Part shown: piece after piece, positions 51,452-60,879 of the stretch | How positions within the stretch are numbered: position 1 is the first letter of the stretch | How the letters are laid out: each line of letters opens with the position of its first letter | Source of the DNA: Ruegeria atlantica | GTDB taxonomy: Bacteria > Pseudomonadota > Alphaproteobacteria > Rhodobacterales > Rhodobacteraceae | Assembly: GCF_001458195.1 (NCBI RefSeq) | Contig: NZ_CYPU01000007.1 | Span: forward strand, 62,001-126,000 | Direction of reading: 5' to 3' | DNA: 64,000 nucleotides | The notes under the pieces: generated by a model | The model's input: only the letters and a program-made list of their open reading frames with translations | What the model was told of the DNA's origin: nothing | Database searches by the model: none | Made by a program: the position numbers and the translations under genes

Positions 51452-53152
51452 TTACCTTTCGGTGAGTTTCAGCTCGATCCGGCGGTTTTGTGCCCGGGCC
51501 TCCGGGCTGTCTGCCGGATTTACGGGCTGGAACTCACCAAATCCGTTTGCGGCCAACCGGCTCGGCGGGATGCCCAGCGCATCGACCATGTAGCGCACCA
51601 CGGACAAGGCGCGGCCCTGACTAAGCTCCCAATTGTCGCGATAGCGCCCGGACCCGGCAAGTGGCACGTTATCGGTGTGACCATCGACGCGGATCACCCA
51701 GTTCAGGCCTTCGGGAATTTCAGCCGCCACGCTGCGCAGGATATTGGCCACTTTGGCGATGTCCTGCTGCCCGGCCGGTGACAAAACGGCCGAACCCGTG
51801 TCAAACAGGACCTCGGACGAGAATACAAAACGGTCGCCTTCGATCCGAACGCCCTCCTCATCCCCAAGCACGTCGCGCAGTCTTCCAAAGAACTCTGACC
51901 GATAGCGTTGCAGGTCTTCGGCCTGCGCGGCCAGTTCCTGATTTTGTCCAGACAGAGCTTCTGCCTCGGCTTCAAGCCGGACACGCTCAGCCTCTTCCAG
52001 CAGACGCCGGCGGCGTTCTTCCGAGGCCGCGCGGGCCAAAGCTGCGTTCAGGTCCTGACCCAGAGTCTGAATTCGAATGTCCGAAGCGGCGTTGCGTTCT
52101 TCATAGTCGTCCAACAACGCCTGCAACCCGCCAAGTTGTTGGCGCAGCGCCGCCATCTGTTGGTTCAACAACGCCGTTTCTCGCTGCGCTTTTGCGGAAA
52201 TCATTTTCTCCGCCGAGATCGCTTCACGGGCCACAGCCAATAGGTTTGCACGCTCTTCGGCTAATGATCGTTGCGATTGTGCCTCGGCCTGCGCCTCGGT
52301 CTGCGCAGCCAAAGCAGCTTGTAATTGCGCCTGCAACTCGTCTGCATCCAGCGCACCAAACTGGCGCTCAAGCTCGGCCCTGGCGGCTTGTGCTGCGGCA
52401 AGCAGAGTCAGTGTATCCTCAGCTTCTTTGCGCTGTGCTTCCAAGGCCAGTGTCATCGCCGTCAACTCGGCATCTGCATCCTGCAGTCGGTTACGCAGGT
52501 TCTCGGCAGCGGCAGCTTCGGCCAGCTTGGCGGCCTCTTCCGCGCTGATCTGTTCTTCCAGTTCACTGATCCGGGTGGATTGCGCCGCGTCGCTTTGTTC
52601 AAGATCCGCAACCAACGCCTCCAGCGCCTCGCGTTGGGCGGCTGCCAGCCGGGCGGCTTCGGCCTGTTCGTCGATTTCAGATCGGCTTTGCGCCAGCGCG
52701 AGGTTCAGCGCCTCTTGGTCCTCCAGCAACTTGGCGCGCTGGGATTCCAGTGTTGCAATGGCGCCGCGCGCCCGCTCCTGATCCGTCAGAAGTGCGGCGA
52801 CCTGCGCCTCGAAATCCGTGATACGCGCCTGCGACAAGGCCAGGTCCACTTCGGCCCTCGCCAGCGTATCTTCGGTTTGCGACAGGGTCGTGTTCAACGC
52901 GCCAAGACGGGCCTCCAGACGGGTATTCTCACGCTCCTCCAATCCCAATGCCCCGGCCAGCGCTGCGACTTCATCCGACAGGGCGGTCAATTCGTCCTCT
53001 TGCCCGGAAATGGTTTCGCGCAAAACGAACTGCACCACCATAAAGATGGTCAGAACGAAGGTCAGCACCATCAACAAACCGGTGATCGCGTCAACAAAAC
53101 CCGGCCAAACCGAGCCCTGAAAACGCTGACCTGTGCGACGGGACAGAGCCAT
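51452..53152 (-). CDS. MotB-like protein: one membrane helix, long coiled coil, OmpA-like domain
   Basis: A 566-residue protein. One transmembrane helix at about residues 20-44 (VDAITGLLMVLTFVLTIFMVV) has the conserved-type Asp near its start, as in MotB/TolR/ExbD ion channels. Residues 50-400 are a continuous Ala/Glu/Leu/Gln coiled coil, much longer than in MotB. Residues 440-566 are an OmpA/MotB peptidoglycan-binding domain (VLFDTGSAVLSPAGQQDI, VDGHTDNVP, LSQGRALSVVRYM, NRRIELKL). It follows the ExbB/MotA-like gene after 3 bases, so the two form one motor complex. The biological task is unknown. Confidence 0.85.
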   Translation of the reverse strand: MALSRRTGQRFQGSVWPGFVDAITGLLMVLTFVLTIFMVVQFVLRETISGQEDELTALSDEVAALAGALGLEERENTRLEARLGALNTTLSQTEDTLARAEVDLALSQARITDFEAQVAALLTDQERARGAIATLESQRAKLLEDQEALNLALAQSRSEIDEQAEAARLAAAQREALEALVADLEQSDAAQSTRISELEEQISAEEAAKLAEAAAAENLRNRLQDADAELTAMTLALEAQRKEAEDTLTLLAAAQAARAELERQFGALDADELQAQLQAALAAQTEAQAEAQSQRSLAEERANLLAVAREAISAEKMISAKAQRETALLNQQMAALRQQLGGLQALLDDYEERNAASDIRIQTLGQDLNAALARAASEERRRRLLEEAERVRLEAEAEALSGQNQELAAQAEDLQRYRSEFFGRLRDVLGDEEGVRIEGDRFVFSSEVLFDTGSAVLSPAGQQDIAKVANILRSVAAEIPEGLNWVIRVDGHTDNVPLAGSGRYRDNWELSQGRALSVVRYMVDALGIPPSRLAANGFGEFQPVNPADSPEARAQNRRIELKLTER

Positions 53153-53155
53153 GGA

Positions 53156-54334
53156 TTACTCTCCTTCCGGAGCGGTGCGCACGGCGCCTCGGGGCAATGT
53201 CAGAGCTTTGACCAGCAATTCGATATCCTTGCGCAGTTCGCTCATGCTTTCCTGACGACCGGCCGAAATTTCTTCGAGGATACGCAAAAGTTGAACGTCC
53301 ATCGACCGCAGGCGCATCCGGCTTTCGGCGTCAATTCCTTCACCCGTGCCCTGATCACGCATGTGATCCAGAAGGGCGTCCTGCCCAAGGGCCACCCGTT
53401 CCAATGCGGCTGTCACCCCTTCGGATTCAGACTGTCGCACATTCATCTCACCAATCGCGTCGATTAGTTGGCCCAGTTTGACCGACACGGCGGCACGATC
53501 AGCCTCTTGCCCCGAAAACAGGTCCTGCAGCGCATCCATCTGTTCGGACATCGCGTCCAGAACTGGGGTCAGAACCGCAATCTCGGCCCCGCCTTCTTCT
53601 GAGGCAGCAAAACCAACGCGGGTAATTGAGGACAACCATTCCTCAAGCTCGCGGTAGAACCGGTTCTGGCCGTGACCTGCGAACAGTTCCAGAAGACCGA
53701 CGATCAGAGACCCGGCAAGGCCCAAAAGGGACGACCCAAATGCCACGCCCATTCCTTGTAGCTGGGCCTCAAGCCCCACCATCAGGCGGTTGAACACGGC
53801 CAGCCCTTCTTCGCCCTCTTGCGGGTTCAGACTGCGGATCGTGTCGACAATGGCTGGGACGGTGGTCGCCAGGCCAAAGAACGTGCCCAAAAGGCCCAGA
53901 TAAATCAGAACATTGGTAATATAGCGCGTGATCTCACGCTCTTCCTCGACGCGTTCCGCGACCGAATCCAGAATCGACCGGGTCGAACTGGAACTGATCT
54001 GTGACCGTGCTCCGCGTTCGCGCAGCAATGAGGCCAAAGGTGCCAACAATTGCGGCGTGCGTGCGTCTTCGCGGACAACGCCGCCAACAAAAGCCTCAAT
54101 CCAGCGAACCGAGCCAATCAGCTGTGTCACCTGAAAGAAACAGGCAAAAACGCCGATTATGAAAACCAGGATGATAAAGCCGTTCAGGTACGGGTTGGCC
54201 TGAAACACCGGCAGCACATAAGGCAGCGCCATGAAGACGCCCAACCCCGCCAGGCCAATTGCGACCAACATCATCACAATCTGACGGATGGGATGCGAGA
54301 AATGGGGTCTCGCGCCCTGATGTGCCTGCGCCAT
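53156..54334 (-). CDS. MotA/TolQ/ExbB-like proton channel protein
   Basis: A 392-residue inner-membrane protein. Membrane segments lie near residues 20-40, 50-70, 140-165 (YITNVLIYLGLLGTFFGLATTVPAIV) and 200-222 (GMGVAFGSSLLGLAGSLIVGLL), the usual MotA/TolQ order. A soluble helical tail of about 170 residues (EQMDALQDLFSGQEADR onward) extends beyond the channel, where ExbB and TolQ have little. It partners the MotB-like protein downstream. A related layout exists in Zorya defence proteins ZorA/ZorB, but no Zorya effectors are adjacent. Confidence 0.85.
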   Translation of the reverse strand: MAQAHQGARPHFSHPIRQIVMMLVAIGLAGLGVFMALPYVLPVFQANPYLNGFIILVFIIGVFACFFQVTQLIGSVRWIEAFVGGVVREDARTPQLLAPLASLLRERGARSQISSSSTRSILDSVAERVEEEREITRYITNVLIYLGLLGTFFGLATTVPAIVDTIRSLNPQEGEEGLAVFNRLMVGLEAQLQGMGVAFGSSLLGLAGSLIVGLLELFAGHGQNRFYRELEEWLSSITRVGFAASEEGGAEIAVLTPVLDAMSEQMDALQDLFSGQEADRAAVSVKLGQLIDAIGEMNVRQSESEGVTAALERVALGQDALLDHMRDQGTGEGIDAESRMRLRSMDVQLLRILEEISAGRQESMSELRKDIELLVKALTLPRGAVRTAPEGE

Positions 54335-54403
54335 GCGCGTGTTTCCCGGTTTTTGCCTGCTCTGGCTTGAATCTAGCCAAAATCCGCCGGTGACGCCAAG
54401 GGT

Positions 54404-54934
54404 TTATGCTGTGATGCTGCGCACCCGTTGCGCTAACCACTCAAGATCGGGATCGCGCAGGTCAATCTCGGCCAGATGTTCCGCAGTATTATACAGATAT
54501 TCCGTATTCGGTCCGCGCCCGCCAATCGCATGTGCAATGATCTGCGCCTGCTCCTCTAACGGCATGCCACCACAGTATTGGACATGTTCTGCGTCGATCA
54601 CATAGGTCACGGCAGTGATAACCTCGCCAGTGTTCAGATGCACATCAAGGTTTTTCTCGACATAGGCCGATGAGATCAGCTCGCGTTCGCGCAGCTCTTG
54701 AAGGGTGCGTTCTTCATGACCAGCTTCGACCGCAAGCGCCAAGCCTGTGCAATTGGCGTCGGTCTGTTCGTCCAACGCTAGCACCAGACCCGGATGTTCC
54801 TCGGTCCCGCGGTGGTGGATCGAACTCATGCAAAAGGATCGCGCATACCCATGCAATGTGGCGTGTACGCTTCGGGCCACCGGAAAGCCCGGATTCCATA
54901 GCAGCGATCCATATCCGAAAACCCACATCGTCAT
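54404..54934 (-). CDS. Gamma-glutamylcyclotransferase (ChaC-like)
   Basis: A 176-residue ChaC-family enzyme that cleaves glutathione or gamma-glutamyl peptides to 5-oxoproline. MTMWVFGYGSLLWNPGFP is the substrate loop at the N terminus, SSIHHRGTEEHPGLVLAL follows, and Glu in LQELRERELISSAYV is where the catalytic acid is expected. The start at 54934 is preferred over ATG 55027, which lies inside the divergent gene. It ends about 70 bases before the channel gene, so the three may share a transcript. Confidence 0.9.
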   Translation of the reverse strand: MTMWVFGYGSLLWNPGFPVARSVHATLHGYARSFCMSSIHHRGTEEHPGLVLALDEQTDANCTGLALAVEAGHEERTLQELRERELISSAYVEKNLDVHLNTGEVITAVTYVIDAEHVQYCGGMPLEEQAQIIAHAIGGRGPNTEYLYNTAEHLAEIDLRDPDLEWLAQRVRSITA

Positions 54935-55001
54935 TGCTCTGGTCCTTGCCCGTTTCGGCCTATAAACATCAAATTCAACGCGGGAAAAAGGGCCAACTGC
55001 C

Positions 55002-56003
55002 ATGCGCGGTCTAGTACGAGTAGTCATTTTCTTAACGGTTATCTGGAGCGCCTATTGGTTCGTCGCCGGATTCGGATTGCGCAACGCAATCACCGCTTGG
55101 TTCGACAAACAGCAGGAACAGGGTTGGCAGGCGGATTTTTCGGATGTTTTAACGGCGGGGTATCCGTTGCGCCACGTTACGCGCCTGAACAGTCCGGCGC
55201 TGGCTGATCCAGTCAACGGCACCGCATGGAGCGCCGATTGGATCGAATTCCAAAGCCCTGCAATCTGGCCGGGACGTCAGGTGCTGCGCTTTGCTGACAC
55301 CCCCCAGCGCCTGTCCTATTTTGATCAGACGGCAACAATCAAAGCCAGCGATCTGCAGGCTGAGCTGCAGCTACAGCCCGGTGTGGCGCTGGTGCTGGAA
55401 AAAATGGCTTTGACCGCGGGTTCATGGTTGATCACTGATGATGCCGAAGCGCTGGCTGGCGGCGATACGCTGACAGTGGTTATGGAACAGACCTCTATTC
55501 CGGTAACCTATGCCATCGGCGCTCGAATAGACGGGTTCACCCCGGGAGATGGTCTGCGCGATTTGATGCGGTCTGCGACCACGTTGCCGCAGGCGTTTGA
55601 GACGCTCGAACTGGATATGACGGCCACGTTCAACAAACCGTGGGATCGTACGGCTCTGGAACAAGGCAGACCGCAGCCGGTGAAGATTGACCTGAACCTG
55701 GCCGAGATGAAATGGGGTGCTTTGCGTTTGTTTGCAGCGGGTGAGCTCGACATCGACCACCAGGGAATCCCAACGGGCGAGATTGCGGTCAAAGCTGAAA
55801 ACTGGCGCGACATGATTGCAATGGCTAATGCAGCGGGTGCCCTGCCCGATCAGGCCGTTGATCCTGTGACGCGCGCGCTGAATTTCATGGCCGGGCTGGG
55901 CGGTAATCCAAATGCGCTAGACCTGCAGCTTAACTTCCGCGACGGATTCGTGGCGCTGGGGCCTTTGCCGCTGGGGCCTGCCCCCCGCCTGATTCTGCGT
56001 TAA
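55002..56003 (+). CDS. DUF2125 domain protein
   Basis: A 333-residue protein of the DUF2125 family of alphaproteobacteria. One N-terminal membrane helix or uncleaved signal (VVIFLTVIWSAYWFVAG) anchors it with the bulk outside the inner membrane. The body is rich in beta strands (LTAGYPLRHVTRLNSPALADP, LELDMTATFNKPWD). Function unknown. It converges with the extensin-like gene with 4 bases of overlap. Confidence 0.85.
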   Translation: MRGLVRVVIFLTVIWSAYWFVAGFGLRNAITAWFDKQQEQGWQADFSDVLTAGYPLRHVTRLNSPALADPVNGTAWSADWIEFQSPAIWPGRQVLRFADTPQRLSYFDQTATIKASDLQAELQLQPGVALVLEKMALTAGSWLITDDAEALAGGDTLTVVMEQTSIPVTYAIGARIDGFTPGDGLRDLMRSATTLPQAFETLELDMTATFNKPWDRTALEQGRPQPVKIDLNLAEMKWGALRLFAAGELDIDHQGIPTGEIAVKAENWRDMIAMANAAGALPDQAVDPVTRALNFMAGLGGNPNALDLQLNFRDGFVALGPLPLGPAPRLILR

Positions 56004-56836
56004 CGGCAGTATGGCCCGCGACGGTGGCGGGCTGTATCCAGATGGAAATGATCCCGGTGATACCGGTCGGCGTTTGGCCCCAATACGGTGCCAAACGGCC
56101 CGCATGCATCGCGCCAGATCTTGGCCAGTTGTTTTTGCGATGGGTTCTTGCGCCATCCATTCAGGACCGTCACAACCTCTCCATCGGCCATCTTGAAGGC
56201 CGAGATATCAATCGCGCGGCCTTTTCCATGCTCGGAAATACGGGCGCCCTTACGGTTGTTGCGCGTCCGACACGCGTAGTGTGCGGCAACCTGCAATTGA
56301 ACCACAGGCCCGCGTCGCTTGAACGTCGGCTTGACCGCTTTCTCAACCCATTTGTTCAGCGCAATTGCCGTTCCACAATCCATCGTGGAGGGACGGCTAA
56401 GCGTCACACCTGAGACCGAGGTGATCTGAACAGCGTCCTTGATCCCGCAAGCCTTGATCCTGCCCGGTACCGTCCCGACAGGCTTACCCTGAATATCGAT
56501 GTCGCCACACACCGATCCTTTACGCAGTTTGCGCTTTTTGAACAGCGCCTCCTGCTCCAAGGCTTTGGGCCGCAGGTAAGGCATCAGCGACGTGTCCGGG
56601 CCAAGCAGAGGCAGCTCTGCAGGCCGTGCCGCGGCTGCTAAAACCTGCGGTGAATCCGGCCGCAATTCTGGTCGTATGGTGGCCGGAGGCAGCTGAGGCA
56701 CTGCGCTGCTAAGGACCGCAAGTGTAGCCTGAGGTCGCGATATCGGTATTAACGAACGTTCCAGCGAACCAGCCTGAGTTGACATTGCGCAAAGCGCTGC
56801 AAATCCGGTCAGAATGGTTCTCCAGCCCTGCGTCAT
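56000..56836 (-). CDS. Extensin-like C-terminal domain protein, secreted
   Basis: A 278-residue protein with a signal peptide (MTQGWRTILTGFAALCAMSTQAG), a Pro-rich linker and a C-terminal extensin-like domain from about residue 120. The domain resembles D-alanyl-D-alanine carboxypeptidases and keeps CGTAIALNKWVEKAVKP, HGKGRAIDISAF, and HRDHFHLD as metal-site-like motifs. A peptidoglycan enzyme is a fair inference. It starts 4 bases after tyrA and is probably in the same operon. Confidence 0.85.
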   Translation of the reverse strand: MTQGWRTILTGFAALCAMSTQAGSLERSLIPISRPQATLAVLSSAVPQLPPATIRPELRPDSPQVLAAAARPAELPLLGPDTSLMPYLRPKALEQEALFKKRKLRKGSVCGDIDIQGKPVGTVPGRIKACGIKDAVQITSVSGVTLSRPSTMDCGTAIALNKWVEKAVKPTFKRRGPVVQLQVAAHYACRTRNNRKGARISEHGKGRAIDISAFKMADGEVVTVLNGWRKNPSQKQLAKIWRDACGPFGTVLGPNADRYHRDHFHLDTARHRRGPYCR

Positions 56837-56840
56837 AGGT

Positions 56841-57752
56841 TTATTTTCCCCGTCCGAAATCAGGCGCATCCGTATCCTGACCTGCATCAATGATGCCGCG
56901 GCGGATGGCGCGCGTACGAGTGAAATAATCGAAAAGCTGCTCGCCGTCACCTGTTCTGATCGCGCGCTGCAGTGCAAACAGTTCTTCGGTGAACCGGCCA
57001 AGGATCTCCAGCGTCGCATCCTTGTTGGTCAGGAACACGTCCCGCCACATGGTCGGGTCAGAGGCCGCGATGCGGGTGAAGTCTCGGAATCCAGCGGCGG
57101 AATACTTGATAACTTCGGTATCGGTGACCCGGCGCAGATCATCCGCAACGCCCACCATCGTATAGGCGATCAGGTGCGGCGCGTGCGATGTGACGGCCAG
57201 AACCAGATCATGGTGATCCGCGTCCATCTCATCAACGTTTGACCCCATGCCTTCCCAAAGTGCCCGCAAACGGGCAATCGCATCCGGGTCCGAGCCTTCA
57301 ACCGGAACCAAAAGGCACCAGCGGTTGTCAAAGAGTTCTGCAAAACCCGATTCCGGGCCGGAATGCTCCGTCCCTGCCAGCGGGTGCGCGGGGATGAAAT
57401 GCACACCATCCGGGATTTCCGGCCCAACGGCCTGAATAACGTGACGCTTGACCGAGCCGACATCTGTCACCGTCGCGCCGGGTTTCACGACAGGTGCAAT
57501 ATCTTTTGCAACAGCGCCCATCGCGCCGACAGGAACACAGAGAACGACCAGATCCGCGCCCTCGACCGCCTCTTGCGCGGTATCGCAGACGCGATCACAC
57601 AAGCCGATGCGGCGGGCCGTGTCGCGGGTGGTCTCGGACCGGGCATAGCCAGTCACTTCGCCAGCAAGCCCGGCGCGTTTGATCGCCCAGAACATCGACG
57701 AGGCGATCAGGCCAAGCCCGATCAAGGCCACACGGTCGTAAACTTGGTTCAT
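56841..57752 (-). CDS. tyrA: Prephenate/arogenate dehydrogenase family protein
   Basis: A 303-residue NAD(P)-dependent enzyme of tyrosine synthesis. [20 protein letters not shown] is the Rossmann start, [12 protein letters not shown] and [15 protein letters not shown] are family motifs, and [11 protein letters not shown] is in the C-terminal half. Prephenate versus arogenate use cannot be told. It overlaps hisC by 4 bases and is co-translated with it. Confidence 0.93.
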   Translation of the reverse strand: MNQVYDRVALIGLGLIASSMFWAIKRAGLAGEVTGYARSETTRDTARRIGLCDRVCDTAQEAVEGADLVVLCVPVGAMGAVAKDIAPVVKPGATVTDVGSVKRHVIQAVGPEIPDGVHFIPAHPLAGTEHSGPESGFAELFDNRWCLLVPVEGSDPDAIARLRALWEGMGSNVDEMDADHHDLVLAVTSHAPHLIAYTMVGVADDLRRVTDTEVIKYSAAGFRDFTRIAASDPTMWRDVFLTNKDATLEILGRFTEELFALQRAIRTGDGEQLFDYFTRTRAIRRGIIDAGQDTDAPDFGRGK

Positions 57753-58834
57753 GCGACGCCCCCTTTGAACGCGGTGATGGCCGCAACAACGCGGCGGCAG
57801 GCTTCTTCGTCGCCCACGGTGATCCGCAAAGCGTTTGGCAGGTTGTAGCCCGACACACGGCGCACAATCAAACCTTGGGTCTTGAGATAGCCGTCACACG
57901 CCTCGGTCTCGGCCTGGTCGGCAAAGCGGGCGAGGATGAAATTGGTGCAGGACGCATCCGATGGAACGCCGATCTTGGCCAGTTCATCCGACAACCACAC
58001 CCGCAGGCGCGCATTTTCGGCCTGGCAGAAGGACAGGAATTCCACGTCATTCACCGCAGCCTCTGCAGCAGCCAACGCGGTCAAGGACAGGTTGAACGGC
58101 TGACGCACCCGGTTCAGTACGTCGATAATCGACTGCGCGGCATAGCCCCATCCGACACGCATTCCACCCAGACCGTACACCTTGGAAAAGGTCCGCGTCA
58201 TGATCACGTTGTCAAACCGATCCACCAGCGATGCACCACCGTCGAACCCATCGACAAACTCGGCATAGGCCCCGTCGATCACCATCAGGCAGGTCTTGGG
58301 TAATGTCTCGGCCAAACGCAGCAATTCAGCCTCGGGGATCATGGTCGAGGTCGGGTTGCCTGGGTTGGTCACGAACACGATCCGGGTCTGGTCGCTCACG
58401 GCGGCCAGAATGTTTTCGACATCCACGTGGCGATTGCGCTCGGCCACCATCACCGGTGTCGCGCCGGCCATGCGGGCGATGATCGGGTACATTGAAAACC
58501 CGTGCTCGGTATAGATGACCTCATCACCCGGTCCGGCATAGGCCTGGGCAATGAATTGCAGCACTTCGTCACTGCCAACGCCGCAGATAAGCCGCGCAGT
58601 GTCCAACCCGTGCCGCTCACCTATCGCTGAGCGCAGGCTTGCATGATCGGTACTGGGATACCGATGCAGCGTCGCCGCACTAGCGCGCACGGCCTCGATC
58701 GCCTTGGGGCTGGGACCGAACGGGTTTTCGTTGGAGCTGAGCTTGATCACATGTTCCACCCCGGCCACATGTGACTGGCCGCCCTGATAGAGCGCGATGT
58801 CCATAATGCCGGGCTGCGGGGTGATCTTGTTCAT
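57749..58834 (-). CDS. hisC: Histidinol-phosphate aminotransferase family enzyme
   Basis: A 361-residue PLP aminotransferase. [16 protein letters not shown] opens it, [11 protein letters not shown] is the usual loop, and the PLP Lys is in [20 protein letters not shown]. It is joined to tyrA rather than to his genes, so in vivo it may mainly act on aromatic keto acids; known HisC enzymes often do both. A hairpin immediately upstream covers its ribosome binding site. Confidence 0.92.
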   Translation of the reverse strand: MNKITPQPGIMDIALYQGGQSHVAGVEHVIKLSSNENPFGPSPKAIEAVRASAATLHRYPSTDHASLRSAIGERHGLDTARLICGVGSDEVLQFIAQAYAGPGDEVIYTEHGFSMYPIIARMAGATPVMVAERNRHVDVENILAAVSDQTRIVFVTNPGNPTSTMIPEAELLRLAETLPKTCLMVIDGAYAEFVDGFDGGASLVDRFDNVIMTRTFSKVYGLGGMRVGWGYAAQSIIDVLNRVRQPFNLSLTALAAAEAAVNDVEFLSFCQAENARLRVWLSDELAKIGVPSDASCTNFILARFADQAETEACDGYLKTQGLIVRRVSGYNLPNALRITVGDEEACRRVVAAITAFKGGVA

Positions 58835-58835
58835 A

Positions 58836-58883
58836 AGAGGCTCCGTTGTTGGAGCCTCTCATACCCGTCTCAACGCGTTGAGA
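58836..58883 (-). promoter_or_regulatory. Hairpin over the hisC ribosome binding site and adjacent 14-base palindrome
   Basis: AGAGGCTCC and GGAGCCTCT (58836-58844 and 58851-58859) form a perfect 9-base stem around a 6-base loop, ending one base before the hisC ATG. On the minus strand the 3' arm GGAGCCTCT supplies the GGAG Shine-Dalgarno, so folding would hide it. Ten bases further upstream CTCAACGCGTTGAG (58869/58870-58882/58883) is a perfect palindrome. Neither has a T run, so they need not be terminators. Confidence 0.55.
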
Positions 58884-58898
58884 AAAGCGGCAATTCCG

Positions 58899-60314
58899 TC
58901 ACGCCGCTTTGAAGCGGGCGGTCGCCGGGTCGGCGTTGTAATAAGGGGCGAATTCCTCTGTCCTGTGGGACAGATCGTTAACGCTGTCGATGATGAACTG
59001 AACCGTCTCTTCGCTCATTAGGTACGAGAAATTCAGCCGCACCCAACCCGGTTTCTTCATCTCTTCACCCGCAGACAGGGCCGCATGCAATTCAGCGGAC
59101 GTTTCGCGGTCGATATCCAACAGACGATGCGCATAAGGGCCGGCACAGGCGCAACCACCGCGCGCCTGAATGCCGTAAATGTCGCTGAGCATTCGTGTAA
59201 ATAGCTGCTGGTGCACCGGCTGGCCGGAGTTGTCCCGCACAAGGAAAGAGTAGATCGGCAGGCGATGCGGATTATCAGTGCCTAGCAAAGTCAGGTTTGG
59301 ATTGTCGCCCCACCCTTTCAATGCCATTTCATTGTATCGGGCTTCGCGTTCAGCAATTTCATCCGTGCCGACGACATCCTTAACGATGAAGGCCAGCGCG
59401 GCGCGGATATCCCCAATCACATTGGGTGTTCCGGCTTCTTCCCGCGTGGCCAAATCCTCGCTGTAGTCATGGCGCCAGGGCGATACAAAACTGACAGTGC
59501 CGCCACCAGGCCAACTTGGGCAAGTGCGGCGAACTGCGTTCTGGTTGACGATCAGCACGCCTGACGCGCCCGGGCCGCCCGGGAATTTATGAGGCGAGAC
59601 GACTATGGCGTCCTTGCGTGCATCCTCTGGCCCCATGTCCATCGGCAGGTAGGGTCCGCCACCGGCATAGTCCCAGATCGACACAGCCCCATGCGCCTTA
59701 AGCAGCCGGGTGATCGGATCTGGATCGGTGATGATGCCGGTCACGTTGGATGCCGCCGAGAAGGAACCGATAATCAGATCGGACTCGGCATTATCCGCCA
59801 ACGCCTGTTCAAGTGCAGTAAGATCAACGCCGCCTTCGGACGCCTCGGGGATTTCTATGACCTGCGCCTTGCTTTCGCGCCAGGGCAGAATGTTGGAATG
59901 ATGCTCATACGGCCCGATCAAAACAACCGGCCGGTCAGCCCCTTCAACTCCCATCAAGCTGACCAGCCGGTTAAGACCCGCAGTGGCGCCAGACCCGGTG
60001 AAGATCACCGCGTCCTCTTCCCTTGCTCCAACAATGCGGGCTATTTCCGCGCGCGCTTCGCGGCGCAGACGGGTCATGTAAGACCCGCAATAGGAGGCCT
60101 CGGTATGGCTGTTGGCATAAAAAGGCAGCACCTCATGGGCGACAAAATCCTCTACCTGCTGCAGCGCACGACCCGAAGCGACGTAGTCCGCATAAACCAG
60201 CGGCACGTCCCCATTCAGACCGGGGATCAGAACATTCTCTCCGATCAGCCCGTCGCGCAGGGTTGAATTGCGAGTGGTGGATTGGAGGTCTGCGCGAAAT
60301 TTGAACAAGGTCAT
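58899..60314 (-). CDS. Class V aminotransferase-like PLP enzyme (cysteine desulfurase-like)
   Basis: A 471-residue PLP enzyme, longer than typical IscS/SufS. FTGSGATAGLNRLVSLMG is the phosphate-binding turn; PLP Lys is in VVSPHKFPGGPGASGVLIV (about residue 245), and a Cys-rich loop GGCACAGPYAHRLL near residue 385 resembles desulfurase active sites. The exact reaction is unknown. Start is ATG 60314. It is divergent from a dedicated-looking Lrp regulator and separated by AT-rich DNA with inverted repeats. Confidence 0.87.
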   Translation of the reverse strand: MTLFKFRADLQSTTRNSTLRDGLIGENVLIPGLNGDVPLVYADYVASGRALQQVEDFVAHEVLPFYANSHTEASYCGSYMTRLRREARAEIARIVGAREEDAVIFTGSGATAGLNRLVSLMGVEGADRPVVLIGPYEHHSNILPWRESKAQVIEIPEASEGGVDLTALEQALADNAESDLIIGSFSAASNVTGIITDPDPITRLLKAHGAVSIWDYAGGGPYLPMDMGPEDARKDAIVVSPHKFPGGPGASGVLIVNQNAVRRTCPSWPGGGTVSFVSPWRHDYSEDLATREEAGTPNVIGDIRAALAFIVKDVVGTDEIAEREARYNEMALKGWGDNPNLTLLGTDNPHRLPIYSFLVRDNSGQPVHQQLFTRMLSDIYGIQARGGCACAGPYAHRLLDIDRETSAELHAALSAGEEMKKPGWVRLNFSYLMSEETVQFIIDSVNDLSHRTEEFAPYYNADPATARFKAA

Positions 60315-60330
60315 GACTAATTCTCCGTAT

Positions 60331-60393
60331 TGCATCACCAAATATGATTGAATAGGGATGCAGAAAATTCACCTTTCTTTTGGTAGATATCTA
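60331..60393. promoter_or_regulatory. Inverted repeats between the class V aminotransferase and its divergent Lrp gene
   Basis: TGCATC at 60331-60336 faces GATGCA at 60357-60362, and TAGATATCTA at 60384-60393 is a perfect 10-base palindrome flanked by TTTTGG and AAAATTTT. The whole gap is AT-rich. These are candidate operators for the Lrp-type protein encoded to the right. Confidence 0.45.
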
Positions 60394-60417
60394 AAATTTT
60401 GTGTCATATGCTTCTTT

Positions 60418-60879
60418 ATGGCAGAAAAATTAGATCATATTGACAAGCGCATCCTTCGCGAACTTCAAACAGACGCAACACTGTCCCAGCGTGAGTTGGC
60501 GGACCGAGTCGGGTTGTCGCAAAATGCCTGTTGGCGGCGGCTGAAGGCGTTGAACGAAAATGGCGTCATTACCGGTTCGACCGCGCGGATCGCCCGCGAA
60601 AAACTGGGGCTGAGCCTTGTGGTCTTTGTTATGCTGCGCACCCGGCACCATTCGGCGGAATGGCTGCAAGCCTTTCGAAGCCACGTCCTGACCATCCCCG
60701 AGGTGGTGGATTTTCACCGCATTGGTGGCGACTATGACTATCAGTTGAAAGTCGTCACGCAAGATATGACGTCATATGACAAGGTGTATCAGCGATTGAT
60801 CGACAAGGTCGAACTAGACAGTGTGACCTCGTACTTTGCGATGGAGGCCATCGCCGAAAGCAGGCCGCTGCCAATTTGA
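60418..60879 (+). CDS. Lrp/AsnC family transcriptional regulator
   Basis: A 153-residue Lrp-type regulator. The helix-turn-helix spans LDHIDKRILRELQTDATLSQRELADRVGLSQNACWRRLKAL, and the RAM domain follows (LSLVVFVMLRTRHHSAEWLQAFRSHV to about residue 145). The start is ATG 60418; upstream in-frame starts give an odd hydrophobic tail. It is divergent from the class V aminotransferase and very likely regulates it in response to an amino acid. Confidence 0.93.
   Translation: MAEKLDHIDKRILRELQTDATLSQRELADRVGLSQNACWRRLKALNENGVITGSTARIAREKLGLSLVVFVMLRTRHHSAEWLQAFRSHVLTIPEVVDFHRIGGDYDYQLKVVTQDMTSYDKVYQRLIDKVELDSVTSYFAMEAIAESRPLPI

Noticed and set aside
51452..54334. Assignment of the motor pair to the Zorya defence system.
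   Set aside because: The channel and anchor resemble ZorA and ZorB in general plan only; no ZorC, ZorD or ZorE gene is adjacent and the coiled coil is in the other partner.
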